NCBI GenBank assembly: GCA_028285285.1
Contig: JANQPW010000855.1
Span: 1 to 13,339, forward strand
Length of the DNA: 13,339 nt
Direction: 5' to 3'
From: Silvanigrellales bacterium
GTDB lineage: Bacteria; Bdellovibrionota_B; Oligoflexia; Silvanigrellales; Silvanigrellaceae
The translations under genes and the position numbers were made by a program. Every line of letters begins with the position of its first letter. Position 1 is the stretch's first letter. Below the pieces are notes generated by a model, which worked only from the letters and a program-made list of their open reading frames with translations, did not search any database and was not told the DNA's origin. This document shows, piece after piece, positions 5,393 to 12,706 of this stretch.

Positions 5393-6388
5393 ATGATGGC
5401 TGAACTCTATTTGTTTCCTGACGAACGGGTTGTGATCCAAGCAACGGTTTATGTTGCCGCGCTTGCTTGCGCTCACTACTATCTTGTCAAGCCAGCGCTC
5501 AAAATTCATAAAGAGCGAGAGAAGCGCACCAGTGGAGCCGTGGCCTCAGCGGCCGGTGAAAACAACCGCCTGACAGAACTGGAAAACAAGTATCAAACCC
5601 AGGTCTCACAGGCGACTCAAGAGGCAAAAGAGTTGCGCAACAAAGAGATTCTTGCAGGGCAAGCTCAGGCAGATGAAATTCTTCGCCTGGCACAAACAGC
5701 CGCAAAAGATCGTGTGGAGAGTGTGCGATCATCAGTGAGCTCTCAGTTGGTAGCAGAAAACACCCGCAAAAGTGATGTCACTCAAGAAATTGCCAAGGCG
5801 ATCATGGGTAAGCTGAGCCAGGGCTTGAATGCAATTGCTTTGGTTGGTCTCTCCGTCGGAGGCTGGATGGGGGCCCAAGATCGGGCCTATGCTGCGGGTG
5901 GCGATTTTGAGTTTTGGTCCGGTGTTTTCTGGCCCTATTTTCAATTTTCGGTTTATGCGCTGGGCATGTGGTACTTCGGAAAGAAGATCGCCGATCGTGT
6001 CTTGCAGTCAAAGAGAGACTCACTGCGAACTCAGCTTTCGGAGGCGCATGAGGCGGTCCAGAAGGCTGAGGAAAAAATCTCTGAATACAAGAAGCGGGCA
6101 GCAACACTTGAGGCCGACATGGTCCAACTGCGCAAGCAATACGTGGAAGAAGGTCTGCGACAAAAGGAAGACATGGTTGCAGAGGCTAAGACGGTTCGTG
6201 AGCAGATACTGCGTGATGCGGAGAGAAGAGCGGGTGAAATTGTGTCCTCGGCTCGAGAGTCGCTTCGACAGGAAATAGTTGATGGCGCTCTTGATATGGT
6301 CGCGACCCAGCTGCAAGGTGAGACTTTGAGTCAAATCGACTCAAAGTTGAGATCCCAAGCCACGCAGGTCATGCGCCAACTCAACTGA
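5393..6388 (+). CDS. atpF: ATP synthase F0 b'–b fusion (tandem stator subunits)
   Basis: A 331-aa peripheral-stalk protein of F-type ATP synthase in which two b-like subunits are joined in one frame. Residues 1–137 resemble a complete b' subunit: membrane helix about 13–33, then KPALKIHKERE and a long charged coiled-coil helix. Residues 138–331 resemble a complete b subunit: a hydrophobic segment (145–162) ending in AYA at 165–167, a second membrane helix about 172–195 (GVFWPYFQFSVYALGMWYFG), and a coiled coil to the C-terminus. Related lineages usually encode b' and b separately, each about 140–200 aa. The linker segment looks like the N-terminal signal peptide seen on many deltaproteobacterial b proteins. 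AAGGG at 5385–5389 favours the second of two adjacent ATG codons (5396). First gene of the operon; the delta gene follows after 66 bases. Confidence 0.85.
   Translation: MMAELYLFPDERVVIQATVYVAALACAHYYLVKPALKIHKEREKRTSGAVASAAGENNRLTELENKYQTQVSQATQEAKELRNKEILAGQAQADEILRLAQTAAKDRVESVRSSVSSQLVAENTRKSDVTQEIAKAIMGKLSQGLNAIALVGLSVGGWMGAQDRAYAAGGDFEFWSGVFWPYFQFSVYALGMWYFGKKIADRVLQSKRDSLRTQLSEAHEAVQKAEEKISEYKKRAATLEADMVQLRKQYVEEGLRQKEDMVAEAKTVREQILRDAERRAGEIVSSARESLRQEIVDGALDMVATQLQGETLSQIDSKLRSQATQVMRQLN
5795..5806 (+). promoter_or_regulatory. Possible internal translation start for a separate b subunit
   Basis: AAGG at 5795–5798 lies 5 bases before an in-frame ATG at 5804 (Met138 of the fusion). 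Starting there would give a 194-aa b subunit with its own signal-peptide-like N-terminus. The Shine-Dalgarno match is short, so use of this start is uncertain. Confidence 0.35.
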
Positions 6389-6454
6389 TTTCGACCCAGA
6401 CACCGCGCAGAGTCTTTAGATTACGGGCTCTCGAATAGGAGTGAAGACTTCGAT

Positions 6455-7000
6455 ATGCACAGAGATGCGGGCACCATTGCAAAGAGATACGCCTTGGCAC
6501 TGTTTCAGTGCCTCGACTCAGAAAAACAGAAGACAGAGGCCTTGGTTTCTGCGGAAAACTTTGAAAAAGTTCTCCAGCCTGAAATTGAGGCTCACCTGGC
6601 GCGCCCCGTTGTGAGCGCTGCCTCGAAAAACTCGTTGATCAAAGACATTGCTAGGGAATTGCATCTCCCGACCTCTTTTAGCCGCACCCTAACACTCATG
6701 TGGGAAAACGGCCGATTGTCGGTTTTGAGATTGTTCTTGCGGCGTCTCATTGAGCTGCTAGATGAAGATCTGAAAATCGCTCGAATTGATTATTCGAGTG
6801 CTCAGCCCATTTCAGATGAAGAACGGACGGCCTTGAAGTCAGAGTTTGAAAAGAGCCTTGGAAAAACCGTTCGCATGACGTTCTCAGTTAACGAAAAGCT
6901 CTTGGCCGGATGTGTTGTGCGTGTCGGTTTCAGGGTGATCGATATGAGCCTCAGAACGAGAATCGGAAGCATCAAAGAAGCATTAAGTCAGGGAGTTTAA
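6455..7000 (+). CDS. atpH: ATP synthase F1 delta subunit (OSCP homologue)
   Basis: The 181-aa subunit that joins the top of the alpha3beta3 head to the b stalk. The N-terminal helical domain begins with the typical AKRYALALFQ (residues 9–18), and the C-terminal part carries the delta pattern of a sheet-forming segment followed by a terminal helix (LLAGCVVRVGFRVIDMSLRTRIGSIKEAL, shown by the V/G-rich strand and the final SLRTRI). Length is close to the E. coli protein (177 aa). AGGAG lies about 13 bases before ATG 6455, a somewhat long spacing. The alpha gene starts 6 bases after the stop. Confidence 0.93.
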   Translation: MHRDAGTIAKRYALALFQCLDSEKQKTEALVSAENFEKVLQPEIEAHLARPVVSAASKNSLIKDIARELHLPTSFSRTLTLMWENGRLSVLRLFLRRLIELLDEDLKIARIDYSSAQPISDEERTALKSEFEKSLGKTVRMTFSVNEKLLAGCVVRVGFRVIDMSLRTRIGSIKEALSQGV

Positions 7001-7006
7001 ATCGAA

Positions 7007-8527
7007 ATGCAAGACGTTCGGATTGACGAAATCAGTGATCTGTTGAAGAAGAAGATTCTCGCCCACGAAGATACTGTTGAGCTAACTGAAACAGGTCATG
7101 TGGTTTCAATTGCCGACGGAATCGCAAGGATACACGGTTTATTAGGAGCGCAAACGAGCGAGACCGTGGTGTTTGAAAATGGGACAAAGGGCATCGTCTT
7201 GAATCTCGAGGAAGATTCTGTGGGCGTTGCGGTTTTTGGCCAGTCCGAGGAAATTCACGAGGGCATGACGGTCAAGCGCTCACAAGAGATCAACCGAGTG
7301 CCCGTTGGTGATGCGCTGCTGGGTCGAGTTGTCAATGTGATGGGCGAGCCCGTTGATGGCCTTGGTCCTATCGAATCTCAAGAAACTCGACTTGTGGAGG
7401 TGAAGGCTCCTGGGATCATGACGCGGAAGAGTGTTCATGAACCACTCCAAACAGGAATCAAGTCTATTGACGCGATGATCCCCATTGGTCGTGGCCAGCG
7501 GGAACTGATCATTGGTGACCGGCAGACGGGCAAGACAGCCGTAGCACTCGACACCATCATCAACCAAAAAGGCACAGGTGTGAAATGCATCTACGTGGCG
7601 ATTGGTCAAAAAGCGTCGACCGTTGCCCAGTTGATGGAACGACTGCGCACCAATGGGGCCCTGGAATACACAACCGTTGTGGTTGCTTCAGCATCTGATC
7701 CCGCCCCGCTGCAGTTTTTGGCCCCCTATGCTGGGTGTGCCATGGGAGAGCACTTTCGCGATAATGGCGGCCATGCATTGATTGTTTACGATGATTTGAC
7801 AAAGCATGCCCAGGCTTACCGTGAGCTTTCGCTCCTTCTTCGTCGTCCGCCTGGTCGAGAGGCCTTCCCCGGTGATGTTTTTTATGTTCACAGCCGTCTG
7901 CTTGAGCGAGCCTGTAAACTCAACGACGAGCTTGGTGCAGGCAGTCTGACGGCTTTCCCCATCATTGAAACTCAGGCCGGCGACGTGGCGGCTTACATTC
8001 CAACAAATGTGATTTCGATTACCGATGGCCAGATTTACCTCGAGGCGGATTTGTTCAACTCGGGCTTGCGTCCGGCTGTGAACTCGGGACTATCGGTTTC
8101 CCGTGTGGGTGGCTCAGCCCAGATCGGGGCTATGAAGCAGGTTGCCGGTAATCTCCGTTTGGAGTTGGCCCAGTATCGGGAGTTGGCTGCTTTCTCCCAG
8201 TTTGCTTCCGACCTTGACGCTGCAACACGAAACCAACTCAACCGGGGTCAACGACTTATGGAGTTGTTGAAGCAGCCTCAGTATCAGCCCATTCCTGTAG
8301 AAATCCAGATTTTGGCTATTTATGCAGGTACTCAAGGCTTTTTGGACACGGTTGAGGTTCAGCATGTCGGTCGTTACGAAAGACAGATGACTGAGTATTT
8401 TAAAGTGAATCACAAGGATCTGCTTGCTGAAGTGGCAAATGGTAAGAAGATGTCGTCCGATCTCCAGGCGCAGATCAAGGATGCGTTGAAGACTTTCGCG
8501 GAAAGGTTTGATCCAAATGCCGGCTAA
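7007..8527 (+). CDS. atpA: ATP synthase F1 alpha subunit
   Basis: A 506-aa non-catalytic nucleotide-binding subunit of the F1 head. Visible: the N-terminal crown barrel (about 25–95), Walker A GDRQTGKT at 170–177, and VSRVGGSAQ with the arginine finger at R366 that completes the beta catalytic site. It ends in the C-terminal helical bundle. Length and order match the family (513 aa in E. coli). ATG 7007 is preceded by AGGGAG (6990–6995), which lies inside the end of the delta gene. Its last 11 bases overlap the gamma gene start. Confidence 0.98.
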   Translation: MQDVRIDEISDLLKKKILAHEDTVELTETGHVVSIADGIARIHGLLGAQTSETVVFENGTKGIVLNLEEDSVGVAVFGQSEEIHEGMTVKRSQEINRVPVGDALLGRVVNVMGEPVDGLGPIESQETRLVEVKAPGIMTRKSVHEPLQTGIKSIDAMIPIGRGQRELIIGDRQTGKTAVALDTIINQKGTGVKCIYVAIGQKASTVAQLMERLRTNGALEYTTVVVASASDPAPLQFLAPYAGCAMGEHFRDNGGHALIVYDDLTKHAQAYRELSLLLRRPPGREAFPGDVFYVHSRLLERACKLNDELGAGSLTAFPIIETQAGDVAAYIPTNVISITDGQIYLEADLFNSGLRPAVNSGLSVSRVGGSAQIGAMKQVAGNLRLELAQYRELAAFSQFASDLDAATRNQLNRGQRLMELLKQPQYQPIPVEIQILAIYAGTQGFLDTVEVQHVGRYERQMTEYFKVNHKDLLAEVANGKKMSSDLQAQIKDALKTFAERFDPNAG

Positions 8528-9473
8528 TTTGAAAGAATTGCGGGGAAAGATCCGAAACGTCAAAAGCACGCAACAGATCACCAAGGCCATGAAGCTGGTC
8601 TCTGCCGCGAAGTTCGGACGGGCTCAGCAGGCCGTTGTGCAGTCTCGCCCTTATTTCACGGGTATGAAGGAGCTTGTGGGTCGGCTGTGTGGGCAGGGTC
8701 AGGTGTCTCAGCATCAGTTGGTCTCGCCGAATGGCTCCCCTGCCGTCCTTCTTTTTGTGATTTCTTCTCAGCGTGGTCTCTGTGGTGGCTACAATGCAAA
8801 CGTGACTAAGCAGGCTTTAGCGCAGGTTGAGAAATTGAAAGCGGACGGACGCGAAGTGAGTGTGGTTTGTCTGGGACGAAAGGCGTTTCAGCTCCTGGGT
8901 TCACGCTTGCCAAAAGTGGGATTCAAGGGAGCTCAGTCAAAACATATTTCCGCTGAAGAGTTTTCAAAGAACGGCTTGGATGCCGAGGTTATTCGCGGCA
9001 ATCTCACTTTGGTGGATCTGAGTTTTGAGAAGCCCAACGTGACTCTTTCTAACCAGCTGGGAATGGCTTTTCGTGAGCTTTTTTTCGACGCGCAGTTTGG
9101 CGAAGTTCAAGTGGTGTTTAGTCGTTTTGGCTCAGCGATATCTCAAACTCCAACTGTGGAAACTGTGTTGCCTATGAAGCCGGAGACAGCGTCTGAAAGC
9201 AGAGAAGAGCCGGCTATGGGTGAGGCTCTGTATGAGCCTGATCTCTTGTCGTTGGTTTCCGTAGCGCTTCCCCGGTTTCTCAATGTGCAGATTTTGCAGA
9301 TTTTGAAGGAGTCAATGGCAAGCGAGTTCGGAGCGCGAATGACGGCAATGGACAACGCAACACGGAACGCAAAAGACATGGAGCGCAGATACCAGATCCA
9401 GTATCAGCGAGCACGTCAAGCAGCGATCACGACAGAGTTGGTAGAAATTATTAGTGGCGCTGAGGCGTTGTGA
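8517..9473 (+). CDS. atpG: ATP synthase F1 gamma subunit
   Basis: The central rotor shaft, 318 aa. The N-terminal helix (LKELRGKIRNVKSTQQITKAMKLVSAAK) and the C-terminal helix (ending ARQAAITTELVEIISGAEAL) that form the coiled coil inside the head are both plain. The conserved GLCGGYN lies near residue 85 and the LYEPD motif near 240. It is about 30 residues longer than the E. coli subunit (287 aa); most of the extra length appears to lie in the middle alpha/beta domain around residues 138–180. The start is ATG 8517 (AAAGG 10 bases upstream); a TTG at 8508 would leave only one base to that site. It overlaps atpA by 11 bases, implying translational coupling. Confidence 0.95.
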   Translation: MPANLKELRGKIRNVKSTQQITKAMKLVSAAKFGRAQQAVVQSRPYFTGMKELVGRLCGQGQVSQHQLVSPNGSPAVLLFVISSQRGLCGGYNANVTKQALAQVEKLKADGREVSVVCLGRKAFQLLGSRLPKVGFKGAQSKHISAEEFSKNGLDAEVIRGNLTLVDLSFEKPNVTLSNQLGMAFRELFFDAQFGEVQVVFSRFGSAISQTPTVETVLPMKPETASESREEPAMGEALYEPDLLSLVSVALPRFLNVQILQILKESMASEFGARMTAMDNATRNAKDMERRYQIQYQRARQAAITTELVEIISGAEAL

Positions 9474-9498
9474 ACCAGATTATTTTGGAGAGTTTGAA

Positions 9499-10899
9499 AT
9501 GAAAGCGGGAAAGATCATTCAGGTTTTGGGACCTGTTGTGGACGTGCAGTTTGAGAAAGGGCATATGCCCGATATTTACAATGGGCTGCTGACCACGAAC
9601 CCCCAAATTTCTGAAAAAAAGGACAATCTGGTTTTGGAAGTGGCTCAGCACCTCGGTGAAAATGTGGTTCGTGCCATTGCGATGGACTCTACCGATGGTT
9701 TGCCGCGTGGCATAGACGTGGCCGACACCGGTAAACAGATTTCAGTTCCAGTGGGTGATGAAGTTTTGGGCCGCATCATCAACGTGACGGGCGAACCCAT
9801 CGACGGTGCCGGGGAAGTCAAAGCCGCTAAACACTATCCTATTCACAGGAAAGCTCCTGAGTTCACGCAGCAGAGCACCAAAGTTGAGATGCTCGAGACT
9901 GGAATTAAGGTGATTGACCTCCTGGCTCCCTACCAAAAAGGTGGAAAAATTGGTCTCTTTGGTGGAGCGGGCGTTGGCAAAACGGTTTTGATTCAGGAGC
10001 TCATCAACAACATTGCGAAGAAGCATGGGGGTTACTCCGTTTTTGCTGGGGTGGGTGAGCGAACACGTGAGGGTAACGACCTTTTCCACGAAATGAAGGA
10101 CTCGGGCGTTCTCGACAAAGTGGCTCTCTGTTTTGGGCAGATGAATGAACCACCTGGAGCCCGCTCTCGAGTTGCCCTCACAGGTCTGTCGCTTGCTGAG
10201 TATTTTCGAGACGAGCAAAATCAAGACGTGCTGTTTTTTGTTGACAATATCTTTCGCTTCACTCAGGCGGGCGCTGAGGTTTCGGCTTTGCTGGGACGCA
10301 TCCCGTCTGCTGTTGGTTATCAGCCGAACTTGGCCACAGAAATGGGAGAGCTCCAGGAGCGAATCACGTCGACTGCAACGGGCTCCATTACCTCGGTTCA
10401 GGCCGTTTATGTGCCAGCTGATGACTACACTGACCCAGCTCCGGCAACGACATTTAACCACTTGGACGCCACGACAAACCTGGATCGTTCCATTTCCGAG
10501 AAGGGCATTTACCCAGCTGTTCACCCTCTCAACTCAACCAGCCGTATTCTGGATCCACTCATTGTGGGAGAAGAGCACTACAACACGGCGCGTCGGGTAC
10601 AGGAGATCTTGCAGCGATACAAGGAGCTTCAAGATATCATCGCTATTTTGGGTATGGACGAGCTCTCTGACGACGACAAAGCGACTGTTGGTCGCGCCCG
10701 TCGATTGGAACGCTTTCTCTCGCAACCATTCCATGTTGCAGAGCAGTTCACCGGAAGCCCTGGGTTGTATGTGCCTGTAGCCGACACGATTCGAAGTTTC
10801 AGAGAAATTTGTGACGGTAAGTATGACCATCTGCCCGAGGCCGCCTTTTTGATGGTGGGTACGGTCGAGGAAGCGGTAGAAAAGGCGAAGCGTCTGTGA
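9499..10899 (+). CDS. atpD: ATP synthase F1 beta (catalytic) subunit
   Basis: The 466-aa catalytic subunit that makes or hydrolyses ATP. Walker A GGAGVGKT lies at 155–162, followed by GVGERTREGND with the catalytic glutamate, and the DELSEED-type loop reads DELSDDD at 387–393, the lever that contacts gamma. ATG 9499 has GGAG (9487–9490) 8 bases upstream and gives the standard N-terminus MKAGKIIQVLGPVVDV; a longer in-frame start at 9454 would overlap gamma and add non-conserved residues. It lies 25 bases after atpG and 34 before atpC. Confidence 0.98.
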   Translation: MKAGKIIQVLGPVVDVQFEKGHMPDIYNGLLTTNPQISEKKDNLVLEVAQHLGENVVRAIAMDSTDGLPRGIDVADTGKQISVPVGDEVLGRIINVTGEPIDGAGEVKAAKHYPIHRKAPEFTQQSTKVEMLETGIKVIDLLAPYQKGGKIGLFGGAGVGKTVLIQELINNIAKKHGGYSVFAGVGERTREGNDLFHEMKDSGVLDKVALCFGQMNEPPGARSRVALTGLSLAEYFRDEQNQDVLFFVDNIFRFTQAGAEVSALLGRIPSAVGYQPNLATEMGELQERITSTATGSITSVQAVYVPADDYTDPAPATTFNHLDATTNLDRSISEKGIYPAVHPLNSTSRILDPLIVGEEHYNTARRVQEILQRYKELQDIIAILGMDELSDDDKATVGRARRLERFLSQPFHVAEQFTGSPGLYVPVADTIRSFREICDGKYDHLPEAAFLMVGTVEEAVEKAKRL

Positions 10900-10933
10900 G
10901 ACGCTCTTCATGCTCTGAAAGGGGAATCCATAA

Positions 10934-11371
10934 GTGAACGCGACATCGTCGACCTTGAAGGTTAGATTGGCCACTCCGCAGGAAGTCATTGGTGAATTTG
11001 AGGGTGTGAGCGAGTGCTACGTGCCAACAAGCACTGGAATTGTTGGTGTTCTCCCAGAGCATGCCGATCTCGTGAGTGAAGTTGGCACCGGTGTTCTGCA
11101 CTTTTTAAAGGGATCTCAAGAGACCTACTTCGTTGTTTCGGGTGGGCTTCTCGAGGTTCACAACAACCAGGTTATGGTTTTGGCAGATGTTGGAGAGGTT
11201 GGTTCAAGCATTGATCTCAAACGTGCAAAAGACAGCCTTGAGCGCGCAAGAATGCGTCTCACGTCGCTTCGCGGATCAGCTGACGGTGACGATGTTGATG
11301 TTGATAGAGCTCTCGTCGCAGAACGAAGGGCATTGGCGCGGATTGAAGCTGCGGAGTCCTCCCAAAAGTGA
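10934..11371 (+). CDS. atpC: ATP synthase F1 epsilon subunit
   Basis: The 145-aa rotor-foot and regulatory subunit. The N-terminal beta-sandwich (about 7–90) carries the family pattern VRLATPQEVIGEFEGV and GIVGVLPEHADLVSEVGTG. The C-terminal helices (DLKRAKDSLERARMRL onward) form the domain that can block ATP hydrolysis. The stretch DGDDVDVDRA between the two C-terminal helices is acidic. The start is GTG 10934, with GGGG (10921–10924) just upstream. It is the last ATP synthase gene here, followed after 12 bases by a glycosyltransferase gene with no visible terminator. Confidence 0.95.
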   Translation: MNATSSTLKVRLATPQEVIGEFEGVSECYVPTSTGIVGVLPEHADLVSEVGTGVLHFLKGSQETYFVVSGGLLEVHNNQVMVLADVGEVGSSIDLKRAKDSLERARMRLTSLRGSADGDDVDVDRALVAERRALARIEAAESSQK

Positions 11372-11383
11372 TGGAACTCGTAC

Positions 11384-12703
11384 ATGAAGGCGATGTTGCG
11401 ACAAACCATTGTCCTTGATGTGCGGGCTTACCAGGAAGCCCCTTACTCTGGAATTGGGCGGTACGTTGAAGGCCTCCTGCAGGGTCTGTTGGCCCTGTCT
11501 GCAAGGGGCCAAGTTGCCAGATTGGTTTTGGTGGGTCACAGCCGACCAAATGGCCCACTCCTGAGCCAGGTGAACAGCAATAGTGCAGCGCATTTTTTTC
11601 GTTTCCCTTGCCCCCGTCTTTTGAAGAAACCTCGGGTTTTTTGGTCGACTTTCGTTTTGGCATGGATGAGGCTCTTCCGCCGGCGATTCAACATTGCAGA
11701 TGAGTTTTTGTGGATTTCTCCCGACAACATCGACCGGCCCTTTGTGCTGCGAAGGTCGGTTGCGCGGAGAGTTTTTCAGGTTCTCCACGATGTCACTCCA
11801 TTGAAGGACGGCAAAAAAACAAGGAAGAGCTGGTTGGCGTTTCAGATGAAGCTCTTCTCAGCTTCTTATCTCCACCAGGGACGAACTCTGCTCACTGTTT
11901 CGCAGTTGTCGGCAGATGAAATCAGAAATTTCTTCCAACTGCCTCAGGCCTCCATTGCCGTGGTTTTTCCCCGACTTTCACAGAGGTTCACAACCGCACT
12001 GCTGAACCCACGGAGTGAATCAGCATTTCGTTTGCTCGATGACGGGGAGGGCCAGCAGGCCATTCCTGTGTTGGGCGTAGGCCGCGATGAACCCTATAAG
12101 AATTGGGGTTTCGTGCGCTCCTGTGTGCAAAGCCTCCGGAGTCAAAATGGAAATTTTTGGTTTGTTTTTGTGGGAAGTTGCCCTGGGGGCCGGCCAAGCT
12201 TTTGCAGCACTTCCGGGTTCCCGTTGGGAAAGGGAGTCGTGTTTAAGGAAGAGGGCGTTTTTTGGTTGGAGTCTCTCGATGATGCTGAATTGGCGCAACT
12301 CTACCGCGAGGCCACATGCCTGGTTCATCCGAGTGATTTCGAAGGTTATGGGTTTCCTATCGCCGAAGCCTTCGTGGCTGGGCTTCCCGCCGTGTATCGG
12401 GGCGACGCTGGTGTGTCTCCAGTGTTGACGAGTCTCCAGGAATCTCAGAATACGGTGCCCTGCTTGGAAGTGAAGCGGAAGGTCTGTGGTGGCGACGCCA
12501 CCAATTGTCTTTCTGAAGTGACTGCTTTTATGGAGAGTGCCGCCGGAGCTAAGGGATATCGGCGGCAGGTGAACAAACACCAGTTGACCAACGAACGCGA
12601 CAAAAAAATGCTTTGCGATTGGGAGTCTGCCGCTCGGGAGCTGATTGCGATATGCTGTGAGAGGCCCTTGGAGCCGCCGGCGGTGTCAGATCTTTTGGAG
12701 TGA
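11384..12703 (+). CDS. Family 4-type glycosyltransferase (GT-B fold)
   Basis: A 439-aa cytoplasmic or membrane-associated sugar transferase. The N-terminal half begins LDVRAYQEAPYSGIGRYVEGLLQGL, the strand–glycine-loop–helix of GT4 enzymes. The C-terminal half has GRDEPYKNW with a likely donor-phosphate lysine at K239, and the EX7E motif in FEGYGFPIAEA (E320 and E328), which binds the nucleotide-sugar donor. Donor and acceptor cannot be deduced; GT4 enzymes usually build lipopolysaccharide, exopolysaccharide or capsule. No membrane segment is clear. The start at ATG 11384 has only a weak GGA upstream; ATG 11393 is an alternative. Its short distance to atpC suggests read-through transcription from the ATP synthase operon, and a further gene follows after 3 bases. 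Confidence 0.85.
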   Translation: MKAMLRQTIVLDVRAYQEAPYSGIGRYVEGLLQGLLALSARGQVARLVLVGHSRPNGPLLSQVNSNSAAHFFRFPCPRLLKKPRVFWSTFVLAWMRLFRRRFNIADEFLWISPDNIDRPFVLRRSVARRVFQVLHDVTPLKDGKKTRKSWLAFQMKLFSASYLHQGRTLLTVSQLSADEIRNFFQLPQASIAVVFPRLSQRFTTALLNPRSESAFRLLDDGEGQQAIPVLGVGRDEPYKNWGFVRSCVQSLRSQNGNFWFVFVGSCPGGRPSFCSTSGFPLGKGVVFKEEGVFWLESLDDAELAQLYREATCLVHPSDFEGYGFPIAEAFVAGLPAVYRGDAGVSPVLTSLQESQNTVPCLEVKRKVCGGDATNCLSEVTAFMESAAGAKGYRRQVNKHQLTNERDKKMLCDWESAARELIAICCERPLEPPAVSDLLE

Positions 12704-12706
12704 TTG

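Noticed and set aside
9742..10524. 260-codon minus-strand frame opposite atpD
   Set aside because: It lies wholly inside a certain gene on the other strand and has no recognisable domain; a coding shadow.
10145..10780. 211-codon plus-strand frame inside atpD
   Set aside because: Alternative frame of the highly conserved beta subunit, rich in Arg and Ser as expected of a shadow.
12020..12580. 186-codon minus-strand frame inside the glycosyltransferase gene
   Set aside because: Opposes the region containing the EX7E motif and shows no family features.
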